From positions 62,001-126,000 of the forward strand of contig CAIQWJ010000033.1 in NCBI GenBank assembly GCA_903875575.1: a stretch of DNA of 64,000 nucleotides, written 5' to 3'. Below the pieces are notes generated by a model. It was not told the origin of the DNA. It saw nothing but the letters and a program-made list of their open reading frames with translations, and did no database searches. This DNA is from an uncultured Acidobacteriia bacterium. Its GTDB lineage: Bacteria > Acidobacteriota > Terriglobia > Bryobacterales > Bryobacteraceae. Positions 24,819 to 34,505 of this stretch are shown here, piece by piece. Position 1 is the first letter of the stretch. Each line of letters begins with the position of its first letter. The translations under genes were made by a program, and so were the position numbers.

Positions 24819-26210
24819 ATGGATAAGACAGTCAGGAACAACGAGCGGGCCGCTGCGGCAGGAGAGATCTTTTCGCTTTTTTGCCTGGCGGCCGCGCTGG
24901 CCGCGACTCCCTTCCTGGACGGGCTGACCAACGTGCTGCTTATTCTGAGCACCCTTGTGTTCGTCGTAATCTGCCGGTACTCGCGGCGGTACCTCGCAGG
25001 CGACCCGGGACAGGCCCGATTCACCCTGTGGCTGTGCTGCACAGGCAGTTGCGTATTCTCCCTGATTCTGGCGCAAAATCTTCTGTTCTTCGCCTTTGCA
25101 TGGCTGGCCACGAGCCTCAGCCTTCATCAACTCCTGCAGTTTTATCCGGAGCGACCCGGAGCACTACTCGCGGCGCGGAAGAAGTTTCTGATCAGCAGAC
25201 TGGGCGACTGCGCACTGGCGGGCGCACTGGTTTTGACGTATCGGGTATTTGGCACATGGGACTTCCGGAATCTGTTCGCGGCCGCCGAATCGATCCGCGC
25301 CGGGGAAGAGATCCCTTCAACAGTGAGCCTGGTTGCCTGTCTGCTTGTTTTTGCCGCGATGCTGAAATCCGCCCAATTCCCCTTCCACAGCTGGCTGCCG
25401 GACACTATGGAGACCCCAACTCCGGTTTCGGCCCTGATGCACGCGGGCATTATTAACGCGGGTGGGATTCTGGTGATCCGCCTGAGTCCCATTGTTTCGC
25501 TTTCTCCTCTGGCGCTTACATCACTGGCGGTGATTGGAACCATCACCGCACTTTTGGGATCTGTGGTGGCACTCACCCAAGCAAGCGTGAAGCGATGCCT
25601 GGCCTTCTCAACGGTGGCCCAGATGGGGTTCATGATGCTGGAATGCGGACTGGGCGCATTTCATCTGGCGCTCCTCCATCTGGTTGCACACTCGCTTTAC
25701 AAGGCTTACTCTTTCCTGTCTTCCGGCAGCGTGGTGGCAACAGAGGTACCGTGCGCACGGCGGGCACCCGGAGTGATTGCTCTGATTGCCGGATTGGTGC
25801 CTGCACTGCTGGCCTGGCTAATGAGCTTCAGACAATTCGATCAGCCGGTCCTCAGCGGCATCTTCTTTCTCGCTCTGGCACAAATGCTTTGGGGATCGAC
25901 ACGAAGATGGCACGCGGTTCATGGAGTGCTGGCCGGTGCCGGGCTTACAGCGATTTCCTTCGGGCTGGAAACCGCCGCTTCGGCCGTGGTGACACCGGTT
26001 TACATACCCCATAACCGAATGCTCTCAGCCGCCATACTGATGCTCTTTTTGCTGACCGCATTACTACAGAGCCAGTTGCCCCGCATTCAGCAGACAGGTG
26101 CTGCCCGCAGCTTCTACATTCATGCCCGAAATGGCTTTTACCTCAATACGCTGGCGAACCGCCTGACGATGGCGCTATGGCCGGTGCAGCACACCGAGAG
26201 GAGTCTCTGA
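24819..26210 (+). CDS. dabB: DabB-like membrane subunit (NuoL/MrpA-type), inorganic carbon transport
   Basis: A 463-residue membrane protein of the proton-conducting membrane transporter family (NADH dehydrogenase subunit 5-like). It contains the family core: KFLISRLGDCALAGALVLTY, LLVFAAMLKSAQFPFHSWLP, DTMETPTPVSALMHAGIINA and TQASVKRCLAFSTVAQMGFM. These include the buried Lys residues of the proton channel and the conserved HAGIINAGG loop. No other respiratory complex I genes are present. Its partner is the DUF2309 protein encoded directly downstream with overlapping TGATG codons. That pair is the DAB system, in which DabB conducts cations and drives DabA to convert CO2 to bicarbonate vectorially. 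The start is ATG 24819 with only a weak ribosome binding site (GCAGG). Confidence 0.92.
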   Translation: MDKTVRNNERAAAAGEIFSLFCLAAALAATPFLDGLTNVLLILSTLVFVVICRYSRRYLAGDPGQARFTLWLCCTGSCVFSLILAQNLLFFAFAWLATSLSLHQLLQFYPERPGALLAARKKFLISRLGDCALAGALVLTYRVFGTWDFRNLFAAAESIRAGEEIPSTVSLVACLLVFAAMLKSAQFPFHSWLPDTMETPTPVSALMHAGIINAGGILVIRLSPIVSLSPLALTSLAVIGTITALLGSVVALTQASVKRCLAFSTVAQMGFMMLECGLGAFHLALLHLVAHSLYKAYSFLSSGSVVATEVPCARRAPGVIALIAGLVPALLAWLMSFRQFDQPVLSGIFFLALAQMLWGSTRRWHAVHGVLAGAGLTAISFGLETAASAVVTPVYIPHNRMLSAAILMLFLLTALLQSQLPRIQQTGAARSFYIHARNGFYLNTLANRLTMALWPVQHTERSL

Positions 26211-28456
26211 TGCCTGTCCGGTCTTTGCCCCGGCTTTCCACCCCAATGCTGACCAGTTCAATTGAAAACGCCTGCAAACGGATTCCACCACTGTGGCCGT
26301 TACAGAACTTTGTTGCTGTCAATCCGTTTCTCGGATTGACGGACCGGACATTCGCCGAGGCGGCTCGCCTGATCGACGCGGTTGGGCACGGTCCGATGCT
26401 GATGGCGGCCGATTATTACAGGAACAAATGCCGGGCGGGGTTGATCAGCGAAGAGCAGGTGGCGGTCGCGTACAGGGAGTGCACGGGCCTTCCGGCGCCA
26501 GAGAACGCCGTATCGTGGCTGGAGGCGGAACTGGATCAGACTGAGGAGTCCGCGAGGATCCTAACGGTCGCGGACCGGATCGACCGCGCACGGGGGACGA
26601 ATTGGGCAGGGTTCGTGACTGACGAGATTTCGAAGTGGTGTTCCTCTTACTTCGATCGTGCACAAAGCCGGTGGACAATGCCCCGGCGGGACGAATCGCT
26701 CTATCGGGCGTGGAAGCATGCAGCTTCAATCGATCTGAACCCGGAAGTGTATGGCCTGCGCGGTTTCCGGTCGCTGGTGCGCGCCCTTCCGGACGGCGAG
26801 GAGGATGCGATCACACAGCTGTTGTTTCTGCTGAACGTACCCGGTGACGAGGCGGAGGACTTCCTGCACCGACAGTTGATGAGCATCTTCGGCTGGAGTG
26901 CGTGGTGCGTCTACCGGGAACGCCAGACGGCAGGAGAGAACCTGACGCGCCAATTGCTGGCGATTCGATTGGCCTATGATGCCGCGCTGCCTGCAATGGG
27001 CGACGGATACGACGCCAGCCGGAAAAGTTTCGCACCTTCCTCTTTCACCGCGGCGAAGTATATCGCTCAACTGGCGGCCGAGGGGACTTATCGTTTGACT
27101 CTGGCGGCCAGACTTGCCGCGGTCACAGCCGGGGAACAGAGCGCCCACAGAAAGCAACTGCAGGCCGTGTTCTGCATTGATGTCCGTTCAGAGGGATACC
27201 GGAGAGCGCTCGAGGCGCAGGCCGAGGGAATCGAAACCATTGGATTCGCCGGCTTCTTCGGCATGGCCCTGGAATATCAGGACTCGGCGCGTTGCCCGGT
27301 GCTGATCCCGCCACGCTACCCGGTGACGAGCGAGAAGGAAAACTCAGAACTGAACACGCTCTCCGAGGCATGGAGCAACATGCGCGGCTCAGCCTCAGGC
27401 TGTTTTTCTTCCGTGGAAGCTGGTGGACTCTGGTATGGGCTTGCGATGGCAAAGCGCGCGCTGGGCTGGCCGGACAAAGTGGTCGCCAACTCAGCGCTGC
27501 AATGGCAGATTCCGCTGGAGTCGCGGGTACAACTGGTGGCCGATGCTCTGCGGAACATGAGCGTGGACCCGAGGACGCTGGCGCCCATCGTTCTGATTTG
27601 CGGACACGGCAGCAGTTCGTTAAACAACCCGTACGGATCGAGCCTGGATTGTGGCGCGTGCGGCGGCCACAAGGGCGACGTGAACGCCCGGTTCGCGGCG
27701 GCGCTGATGAATGACCCGGAGGTTCGAGAAGAGCTGATGCTCAGGGACATCGTCATTCCCAACGACACCGTCTTCGTCGCCGGGCTTCATGTGACAACGA
27801 CGAACGAGGTGGCGCTCTATGACACCGACCTGCTGACGTCCGGGCAGTGCGAAGAATTGCAGGGCTGGCTGCGCGGAGCGACGGAGATGCTCGGGGACGA
27901 GGGTGTAAGACGCAGCAGGGACTGGTCGGAAGTGCGGCCGGAATGGGGGCTGGCAGGTAATGCGGCATTTGTTGCGGCCCGGCGGTCCAGAACACGGTCA
28001 TTGGACCTTGGGGGTCGCGCGTTTCTGCATGACTATGACGCCGCAGCGGACGCTGACAACTCTGTACTGAGTCTGATTCTGACCGCTCCCGTAGTGGTGG
28101 CCAGCTGGATCAACCTGCAGTACTACGGGTCCACGGTCAACAACGAATTGTTCGGCAGCGGCAATAAGGTACTGCATAACGTGGTGGGGACGTTTGGAAT
28201 ATGGGAGGGGAATGCCGGCGATCTGAGGACCGGACTACCGATGCAATCTCTGCATGACGGCGGGAAATGGGTGCACGAGCCTCTACGTCTACAGGTCTTT
28301 GTGGAGGCACCGGGGGCGCGAATCGACCAGGTGCTGGAGGCACACCCGCAAGTAAGGGAACTGGTGGAGAACGAGTGGATCAATCTGATTTCGATGGAAG
28401 AGGGAGCGTTTTACGAACGCAAGCGAGAGGGGCGCTGGCGGAGGCTGCCGGCATGA
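26210..28456 (+). CDS. dabA: DabA, DUF2309 zinc protein of the DAB inorganic carbon accumulation complex
   Basis: A 748-residue protein of the DUF2309/UPF0753 family, the carbonic-anhydrase-like subunit of the DAB complex. The expected zinc ligands are visible: Cys and Asp in AVFCIDVRSEGYRRALE, and His and Cys in LICGHGSSSLNNPYGSSLDC. The N-terminal signature PLWPLQNFVAVNPFLG is intact, as is the C-terminal RLQVFVEAPGARIDQVLEAH. The start at 26210 has GAGAGGAGTCTCTG upstream and overlaps the dabB stop. Length is slightly below the usual 800 or more residues. Together with DabB it would raise cytosolic bicarbonate using the ion gradient. In heterotrophs such pairs support bicarbonate-dependent biosynthesis at ambient CO2, which fits the purK and ppc genes downstream. 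Confidence 0.95.
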   Translation: MPVRSLPRLSTPMLTSSIENACKRIPPLWPLQNFVAVNPFLGLTDRTFAEAARLIDAVGHGPMLMAADYYRNKCRAGLISEEQVAVAYRECTGLPAPENAVSWLEAELDQTEESARILTVADRIDRARGTNWAGFVTDEISKWCSSYFDRAQSRWTMPRRDESLYRAWKHAASIDLNPEVYGLRGFRSLVRALPDGEEDAITQLLFLLNVPGDEAEDFLHRQLMSIFGWSAWCVYRERQTAGENLTRQLLAIRLAYDAALPAMGDGYDASRKSFAPSSFTAAKYIAQLAAEGTYRLTLAARLAAVTAGEQSAHRKQLQAVFCIDVRSEGYRRALEAQAEGIETIGFAGFFGMALEYQDSARCPVLIPPRYPVTSEKENSELNTLSEAWSNMRGSASGCFSSVEAGGLWYGLAMAKRALGWPDKVVANSALQWQIPLESRVQLVADALRNMSVDPRTLAPIVLICGHGSSSLNNPYGSSLDCGACGGHKGDVNARFAAALMNDPEVREELMLRDIVIPNDTVFVAGLHVTTTNEVALYDTDLLTSGQCEELQGWLRGATEMLGDEGVRRSRDWSEVRPEWGLAGNAAFVAARRSRTRSLDLGGRAFLHDYDAAADADNSVLSLILTAPVVVASWINLQYYGSTVNNELFGSGNKVLHNVVGTFGIWEGNAGDLRTGLPMQSLHDGGKWVHEPLRLQVFVEAPGARIDQVLEAHPQVRELVENEWINLISMEEGAFYERKREGRWRRLPA

Positions 28457-29346
28457 CGACACACCTTGCAACGCTTGAAGCCGAGAGCATCTTCGTTCTG
28501 CGCGAAGTCGCGGCGGAGTTCGAGCGGCCGGCTCTGCTGTTCTCCGGCGGAAAAGACTCTATCGTCATCAGTCATCTGGCACGGAAGGCCTTCTGGCCGG
28601 GATCGATTCCGTTCCCCCTGATGCACATCGATACAGGGCACAATTTTCCGGAAACTCTGGAATATCGCGACCGTTGGGTGGAAAAGATCGGTGCCAAATT
28701 GATCGTGCGAAGCGTTGAGGACTCGATTCGGCAGGGCAGGGTAACTGAACAGACCGGCCCTGACGCCAGCCGCAACGCACTCCAGAGCGTGACTTTGCTG
28801 GATGCCATCCGTGAGTTCCAATTTGACTGCGCGATTGGTGGTGCCCGCCGCGATGAAGAGAAGGCGCGGGCCAAAGAGCGCTTTTTCTCCCTGCGCGATG
28901 CGCTGGGCCAATGGGACCCAAGAAATCAGCGTCCCGAATTGTGGTCACTCTACAACGGGCGCAGGAATCCCGGTGAGCATTTTCGCGTTTTCCCGATCAG
29001 CAACTGGACTGAACTGGATGTGTGGCAGTACATGAGACAGGAAAGGCTGGAACTGCCGAACCTCTACTTCACGCATGAACGGGAGTGCGTCGAACGTGAC
29101 GGAACCTTGCTCGCGAGGTCCGAGTACATCAGCCTGAAGCAGGGGGAGCGCTACGACAAGCGCCGCATTCGTTTCCGCACGATTGGCGATATGACCTGCA
29201 CAGGCGCCGTGGTTTCGGAAGCGTCGAGTATAGACGCGATTGTTGCGGAACTGGAGCCCAGCAGAATCAGTGAGCGCGGGGGACGAGCTGACGACAGGGT
29301 GTCGGCCGCGGCGATGGAAGATCGCAAGCGAGAGGGGTACTTCTGA
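28453..29346 (+). CDS. cysD: Sulfate adenylyltransferase subunit 2 (CysD)
   Basis: A 297-residue protein matching CysD along its whole length. It has the PP-loop [20 protein letters not shown], then [65 protein letters not shown], and the C-terminal end [10 protein letters not shown]...RKREGYF. CysD with the GTPase CysN forms ATP sulfurylase, making adenosine phosphosulfate from ATP and sulfate. Its ATG overlaps the dabA stop (ATGA) and its stop overlaps the purE start, so it is translated as part of the carbon operon. No cysN or cysC is adjacent. A cysN elsewhere would be needed, or this copy has another nucleotide-transfer role. Confidence 0.93.
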   Translation: MTTHLATLEAESIFVLREVAAEFERPALLFSGGKDSIVISHLARKAFWPGSIPFPLMHIDTGHNFPETLEYRDRWVEKIGAKLIVRSVEDSIRQGRVTEQTGPDASRNALQSVTLLDAIREFQFDCAIGGARRDEEKARAKERFFSLRDALGQWDPRNQRPELWSLYNGRRNPGEHFRVFPISNWTELDVWQYMRQERLELPNLYFTHERECVERDGTLLARSEYISLKQGERYDKRRIRFRTIGDMTCTGAVVSEASSIDAIVAELEPSRISERGGRADDRVSAAAMEDRKREGYF

Positions 29347-29846
29347 TGTCGATGGATCGGACAGATGTGAGGCCGCTTGTGGGTGTGATCATGGGCAGCA
29401 AGTCGGACTGGAGTACGATGCGACATACCGCCGAGATTCTGCAAAGTTTCGGCATACCGCACGAATGCCGCGTTGTCTCCGCGCATCGTACACCGTCGTG
29501 GATGGTGGAGTACGCGGGTACCGCGGCCGCACGCGGGCTGGAAGTGATCATCGCCGGGGCGGGAGGAGCTGCTCATTTGCCCGGCATGGTGGCGGCCAAT
29601 ACCGTTATTCCGGTGATCGGAGTGCCTGTGGAAAGCCAGAGTCTGCGCGGCATGGATTCGCTGCTCTCCATTGTGCAGATGCCGGGCGGAGTACCCGTTG
29701 GTACGGTTTCCATCGGCAACCCGGGAGCGAAGAACGCGGCATATCTGGCGATCGCCATTCTGGGTAACTGCCGTCCGGAACTCCGGGAAGCTTTGCTTCG
29801 GTTTCGCGCAGAGCAGGCTGAGAAGGTGATGGAGGAAACGCTGTGA
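29346..29846 (+). CDS. purE: N5-carboxyaminoimidazole ribonucleotide mutase PurE
   Basis: A 166-residue class I PurE. It has the opening [38 protein letters not shown] with the catalytic His, [39 protein letters not shown] and [16 protein letters not shown]. It converts N5-CAIR, made by PurK from AIR, ATP and bicarbonate, to CAIR in purine synthesis. The start overlaps the cysD stop as TGATG; the second ATG six bases on (MDRTD) is an alternative. It overlaps purK at its end, so the two are coupled in the usual purEK order. Confidence 0.97.
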   Translation: MSMDRTDVRPLVGVIMGSKSDWSTMRHTAEILQSFGIPHECRVVSAHRTPSWMVEYAGTAAARGLEVIIAGAGGAAHLPGMVAANTVIPVIGVPVESQSLRGMDSLLSIVQMPGGVPVGTVSIGNPGAKNAAYLAIAILGNCRPELREALLRFRAEQAEKVMEETL

Positions 29847-30988
29847 AACCGATTCTGCCGGGTGCTGCAATCGGCGTTTTAGGCAGCGGTCAACTGGGCC
29901 GCATGTTTGCGATCGCGGCGCGTCAGATGGGATACCGGGTTCACACCTTTTCGCCGGACTCTGACACTCCGGCGGGTCTTGTCTCTGATCTTGAGGTGAA
30001 CGCTTCCTGGGAGGACACTAAGGCGCTGAAAGCGTTTGCCAGTGACGTAGCGGCGGTTACCTTCGAATTTGAGAACGTGCCCTTTGGGGTGACCACCGCC
30101 CTGGAGGCGCTGCTTCCGGTACGGCCTTCGGGTACCGTGCTCCACATCGCGCAAAACCGCATTCGCGAGAAAGCTTTTCTGGCGCAGGCCGGGTTACCGG
30201 TTGTTCCGCACAAAGCGGTCCGCAGGCTGGAGGAATTGCGGACAGCACTTCAGGAGATCGGTTATCCCGCGATTCTGAAGACGGCGGAATCAGGTTACGA
30301 CGGCAAAGGGCAGATCGCAATTCACTCCGCTTTGCAGGCGGAAGCGGCGTGGAACGCGATAGGTGGGCGAGACGCGGTGCTGGAAGCATTTATCGACTTT
30401 GAGTGCGAGTTATCTGTGGTTGCGGCACGCGGGGAGGATGGATCATTCGCTCACTATGGACTGCTTGAGAACCACCACAAGAACCATATACTGCAGACAA
30501 CCACAGCGCCGGCGCGGGTGCCGGACCAGATCGCGGTGGAAGCTGTGGAGGTCACGAGAGCCGTACTGGAAGGACTCGGCGCGATCGGAGTCATTTGCGT
30601 GGAATTTTTCCTGACACGGGGCGGCAGACTGCTGATCAACGAGATTGCCCCTCGCCCGCATAACTCGGGTCACTTCACTCTGGACGCCTGCGTCACCAGC
30701 CAGTTCGAACAACAGCTTCGCGCGGTGTGCGGTCTCCCGCTGGGTTCGACCAGGCAGTTTCAGGCCGCGGCGATGACAAATCTGCTGGGCGACCTTTGGG
30801 CGCGCGGGGAACCTGACTGGGGCGCGGCATGCGGCCGGCATGAGGTGAAGCTGCATTTGTACGGGAAACGGGAAGCAAGACCCGGCCGCAAGATGGGACA
30901 TATGACGGCGCTGGGCGGCGATGCGGATTCCGCACTGAAAGCGGTCACCGATGCCATGCTGGTCCTGGGTCGACCGGAGAAGGGATAG
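29843..30988 (+). CDS. purK: N5-carboxyaminoimidazole ribonucleotide synthase PurK
   Basis: A 381-residue ATP-grasp enzyme. It has [20 protein letters not shown] at the N-terminus, [18 protein letters not shown], the ATP-grasp lid region [30 protein letters not shown], and [20 protein letters not shown] with the metal-binding acidic and Asn residues. It carboxylates AIR using ATP and bicarbonate, so it is a direct consumer of the bicarbonate that DabAB would supply. The GTG start at 29843 overlaps the purE stop. It ends five bases before the next small gene. Confidence 0.97.
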   Translation: MKPILPGAAIGVLGSGQLGRMFAIAARQMGYRVHTFSPDSDTPAGLVSDLEVNASWEDTKALKAFASDVAAVTFEFENVPFGVTTALEALLPVRPSGTVLHIAQNRIREKAFLAQAGLPVVPHKAVRRLEELRTALQEIGYPAILKTAESGYDGKGQIAIHSALQAEAAWNAIGGRDAVLEAFIDFECELSVVAARGEDGSFAHYGLLENHHKNHILQTTTAPARVPDQIAVEAVEVTRAVLEGLGAIGVICVEFFLTRGGRLLINEIAPRPHNSGHFTLDACVTSQFEQQLRAVCGLPLGSTRQFQAAAMTNLLGDLWARGEPDWGAACGRHEVKLHLYGKREARPGRKMGHMTALGGDADSALKAVTDAMLVLGRPEKG

Positions 30989-30993
30989 AACGC

Positions 30994-31383
30994 ATGCCGG
31001 CCGTGCTCCTGATTCGTAAGCGGAGCGATCTGCTTTCCGCAGTCACGGAGGTCAATACTCTTCTGGAAATCCGTCGCCGCCATGGCGTGCCGTGTGAGGT
31101 TGACGAGGTGCGGGCGATTTGCTTCGGGAGCGAGTTTAGCGCGGGCCAGACATGGTGGCCTGCGAACTGCGACGGATATGATGGGCCCGGGTTTTGTGTT
31201 TGGGCATCCGCTTCACTCGGGGGGATCTGGGCGCTTTGCTGGACGGAAGGACCCAGGCTGAGCCAGGCTGCGGGCAGTCCGCAGAGCATCCGGTGTCAGT
31301 TCGACAATGCCCGCGGGATTGTCTTGCCCGATCCGGCGGCAGCGACGAGCTCCGGTGAATATTTCTGTGGAGAAAACGAATGA
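30994..31383 (+). CDS. Hypothetical protein in the bicarbonate operon
   Basis: A 129-residue protein that I do not recognise. It begins MPAVLLIRKRSDLLSAVTEV and has no signal peptide or membrane segment. It contains several Cys residues and many Trp/Gly residues in its middle (TWWPANCDGYDGPGFCVWAS, then GGIWALCWTEG), suggesting a small compact domain, possibly metal-binding. It starts six bases after the purK stop and ends 64 bases before ppc, so it is embedded between two bicarbonate-consuming enzymes. Its tail (SSGEYFCGENE) is acidic. No function is assigned; the context suggests an accessory or regulatory role in the operon. Confidence 0.7.
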   Translation: MPAVLLIRKRSDLLSAVTEVNTLLEIRRRHGVPCEVDEVRAICFGSEFSAGQTWWPANCDGYDGPGFCVWASASLGGIWALCWTEGPRLSQAAGSPQSIRCQFDNARGIVLPDPAAATSSGEYFCGENE

Positions 31384-31447
31384 TCAGTAAGGACCGGTTG
31401 TGCAAAACCTGCGCCACGTCTCCCGCGCGGCGAAAGGAAACAGCAAA

Positions 31448-34222
31448 ATGACTCAGGCTACGCAGAGCGGGGCGGAAGCGTCCTCAAAGCCACTTTGGTC
31501 CGCGCCAAGTCAACAGGAACGCCTTGCCGAGTTAACCGCCGGCACCGACGACAGCCGCAAGGAGCTGCCTCTAAAACGTGATATACGTTCCCTGGGAATT
31601 TTGCTGGGCAAGGTGCTGGTTGAGCAAGGCGGCCTGCCGCTCTTTGAAACTGTGGAGACATTGCGAAGGCAACTCATCGAACATCGCGAAAGTGGCGGTG
31701 GGCTGATCGAGGAAGCGAAAGCCATTGTTGCGTCGCTTGATACCGAAACCGCAAACCGTGTCACCAAGGCGTTCTCCATTTACTTTGAGCTCAGCAATCT
31801 TGCTGAGACGAATCATCGAAAGCGCCGGCGGCGGGCGGCTCAGCTGCACGCCGAACGTAAACCGCTTCCGGGCACGTTTCACGGAACTCTGTTGCGGCTC
31901 AAAACCCTGGGCGTCTCCGCGGAGACGGCGTTCGAGGCCCTCGGCCATATTTCGGTGGAGCCTGTATTCACGGCACATCCCACGGAATTCGCGCGCCGTG
32001 CGGTACTTGCAAAGCGTGCATTGATTGCCCGGCATTTGGAGGCGCTCGATGAGCTGCCGCTATCCGACGCCACCGCCGCTCGCTGCCAGGAAGCTATTCT
32101 CGCGGAAATAACGGGTCTTTGGCAAACCGACGAAATTCGAAACGAGCGCCCGACGGTGTCCGATGAGATCCGCTTCGGCCTGGAGTATTATCCGCTATCC
32201 CTTTTTGAGACACTGCCCAACGTATACGAGGAGATCGCCCACTCTTTTCGCGGCGTGTACGGAATTGAACCGGAACTGTCACGCCTGCCGGTCTGCCTGC
32301 GATTTGGCTCGTGGATCGGCGGCGATCGCGACGGCAATCCGTTTGCAACCGCCGCACGTACGCGTGAGGCGCTCACGCTGGCGCGACAGACCGTGCTCGA
32401 TCACTATCTGGCGACTATCCGCACCCTGATTCGACGCTTGCGCGTGTCGGTTCGCCAGGTTCCCGCTTCGGCCAGTCTCAAAGAACGTCTCGACGACTAC
32501 GAGCGCTCCATGGCCGGACGGCCAGACGGACTCCAGCGGACATCCAGCACGGAATGCTACCGGCGCTTTCTTCTGTTCCTATCGGCGCGCGTGCAGTCCA
32601 TACGCGACGACTCAGGGGCCTCCACCGCGTACCAGTCGCCGGCCGAACTGGAGCACGATTTGAAGCTGATTCGCGAGAGTCTCATTCAGAACGGCGGCGC
32701 GAGACTGGCAGCTGCGATGGTGGAACCGCTTCTGTTGAACGTGCGGCATTTCGGTTTCCAGCTACATACGCTGGACGTCCGGCAGCACCGGAACGTGCAT
32801 GCCGGCGCACTGGCTGAAATCCGCGAGAAGAGTTCGGGGACCACCGCGACCCTGGCTGAGGAATTAGCGGGCGCGTCGCATGAATTGCTGGATACAATGC
32901 GCTCCATCGCGGAGCAGAAGGCTCTGCGTGGCGGCAACGTGATTCGAGCTCACATCATCAGCGGAACGGAAACCGGGGAGGACATTTTCGACGTCATCCG
33001 CATCGCCACTCTGGCGGGAGTCCGTATCGCAGGTTCCGGCGAGGATCCGGGCCTGATGCCGGTGCCTCTGTTTGAATCGATTGATGCGCTCAAGCGCGCG
33101 CCCGCAATCATGCGGAGGGTCTGGTCGGATCCACAATATGCGGAACTGGTCAAGTCCTGGAACGGTTGGCAAGAGATCATGCTGGGCTATTCCGACTCCA
33201 ATAAAGACGGGGGCATGCTGACCAGCACCTGGGAGTTGTATAAAGCCCATCGCGCTTTGCACGACGTCGCCCGCGAATACGGCGTCAAACTGCGCCTGTT
33301 CCACGGGCGCGGCGGGACAGTGGGGAGGGGTGGTGGCCCCACGCACCGCGCGATCCTGGCGCAGCCTTCGGGCGATTTCTCCGGCAGTATCAGGATTACC
33401 GAGCAAGGTGAGGTGCTCAACTGGAAATACTCCGACCCGGTACTCGCCGAGTGGAACCTCGAAGTGATGATCGCGGCCAGTCTGGAGGCATATCTGCGCC
33501 CCTATTCCGAATCGCCTCCGGAGGAAGACATCATCATTCAGTGCATGGAGGTTATGTCCGCCGACGCTTTTCTTTACTACCGGCGCAGCATCGCCGAAGA
33601 TCCTGAAGTGCTGCGTTATTTTGAGGAAGCGACTCCCGTCAACGAGTTGGAACACGCCCACATCGGATCACGGCCGAGCCGACGTGGCGGCAGCCGCAGA
33701 GTGGAAGATATGAGGGCGATCCCGTGGGTTTTTGGGTGGATGCAAAGCCGCCACGCGGTTCCGGCGTGGTTCGGGGTTGGCCATGCAATCGAGCGCTTCA
33801 TGAATCGCGGCAACGCGGAGCTGGAGTTGCTGCAGCGAATGCTGAAGCAGTTTCCCCTATTTGCGGAGTTGGTCAGCAACGTGGAATTGGCCATGGCCAA
33901 AGCAGACATGTCGATTGCCAAACTGCATGCGTCACTCGTCAGCGATGAGCGGGTCCGAGATCGCGTGTACGCGATGCTGCTGGAAGAATTCGAACGCACC
34001 AGGGGTGTCATATTTTTGCTGAAGGGCACCTCGGCACTCGTCGAGCGCAATCCCGTTCTGGCTCGGTCCATTCAGCTGCGCAACCCGTACGTGGATCCGC
34101 TCAGCCTGATTCAGGTGGAACTGCTCCGCCGGAAGCGTGCCGGAAACGTCGATGAAAAGATTAACCGCGCCCTCGCTTCAACCATGAGCGGCCTCGCAGC
34201 CGGGCTGCACAATACAGGATAA
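31448..34222 (+). CDS. ppc: Phosphoenolpyruvate carboxylase
   Basis: A 924-residue PEP carboxylase, of normal length. Catalytic motifs present are FTAHPTEFARRAVLAKRALI with the essential His, FGSWIGGDRDGNPF, LGYSDSNKDGGMLTSTWELY, and the glycine loop FHGRGGTVGRGGGPTHRAIL. It fixes bicarbonate onto PEP to give oxaloacetate, the main anaplerotic reaction. The ATG at 31448 was preferred over a GTG at 31400 because AAAGGAAACAGCAAA precedes it and it gives a polar N-terminal extension rather than a basic one. It is the last gene of the divergent series beginning with dabB. No clear terminator follows. Confidence 0.97.
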   Translation: MTQATQSGAEASSKPLWSAPSQQERLAELTAGTDDSRKELPLKRDIRSLGILLGKVLVEQGGLPLFETVETLRRQLIEHRESGGGLIEEAKAIVASLDTETANRVTKAFSIYFELSNLAETNHRKRRRRAAQLHAERKPLPGTFHGTLLRLKTLGVSAETAFEALGHISVEPVFTAHPTEFARRAVLAKRALIARHLEALDELPLSDATAARCQEAILAEITGLWQTDEIRNERPTVSDEIRFGLEYYPLSLFETLPNVYEEIAHSFRGVYGIEPELSRLPVCLRFGSWIGGDRDGNPFATAARTREALTLARQTVLDHYLATIRTLIRRLRVSVRQVPASASLKERLDDYERSMAGRPDGLQRTSSTECYRRFLLFLSARVQSIRDDSGASTAYQSPAELEHDLKLIRESLIQNGGARLAAAMVEPLLLNVRHFGFQLHTLDVRQHRNVHAGALAEIREKSSGTTATLAEELAGASHELLDTMRSIAEQKALRGGNVIRAHIISGTETGEDIFDVIRIATLAGVRIAGSGEDPGLMPVPLFESIDALKRAPAIMRRVWSDPQYAELVKSWNGWQEIMLGYSDSNKDGGMLTSTWELYKAHRALHDVAREYGVKLRLFHGRGGTVGRGGGPTHRAILAQPSGDFSGSIRITEQGEVLNWKYSDPVLAEWNLEVMIAASLEAYLRPYSESPPEEDIIIQCMEVMSADAFLYYRRSIAEDPEVLRYFEEATPVNELEHAHIGSRPSRRGGSRRVEDMRAIPWVFGWMQSRHAVPAWFGVGHAIERFMNRGNAELELLQRMLKQFPLFAELVSNVELAMAKADMSIAKLHASLVSDERVRDRVYAMLLEEFERTRGVIFLLKGTSALVERNPVLARSIQLRNPYVDPLSLIQVELLRRKRAGNVDEKINRALASTMSGLAAGLHNTG

Positions 34223-34505
34223 AACGTTTCCTGGATGATTCCCGTTTTGCCGGCACACTTCCGAGGTTCAGCTTTTTCACGGCCACCCGTCACGCGCGCG
34301 CTATACTCCGGTAGGATGAAAATCCGTCCTGACCAGTGCGTACAAATTCGGCTTTAAGCTGCCCGGAATCCGAAGTAAATCTAAAAGGACCGAAACCCGT
34401 CCGGCCTCATGAATGGCCGGAGAGTTCTGAACACCGTATGCGTGGCCGGACCCTGATGCCACGATCCGGACATCCAGCGTGAGTTTCACTAACGGAAGAT
34501 TCCCG
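34223..34505. other. Intergenic leader with hairpins upstream of a GT2 gene
   Basis: About 280 bases. A perfect stem CCGGCC (34401-34406) / GGCCGG (34415-34420) with loop TCATGAAT is visible, preceded by a weaker GGAT...ATCC stem near 34316-34333. There is no T-run, so it is not a clear terminator for ppc. It may be a structured 5' leader of the glycosyltransferase mRNA; I recognise no riboswitch family. Confidence 0.35.

Noticed and set aside
24819-26210. Complex I subunit NuoL
   Set aside because: The protein is shorter than NuoL, no other nuo genes are adjacent, and a DUF2309 (DabA) gene overlaps it directly, which defines the DAB pair.
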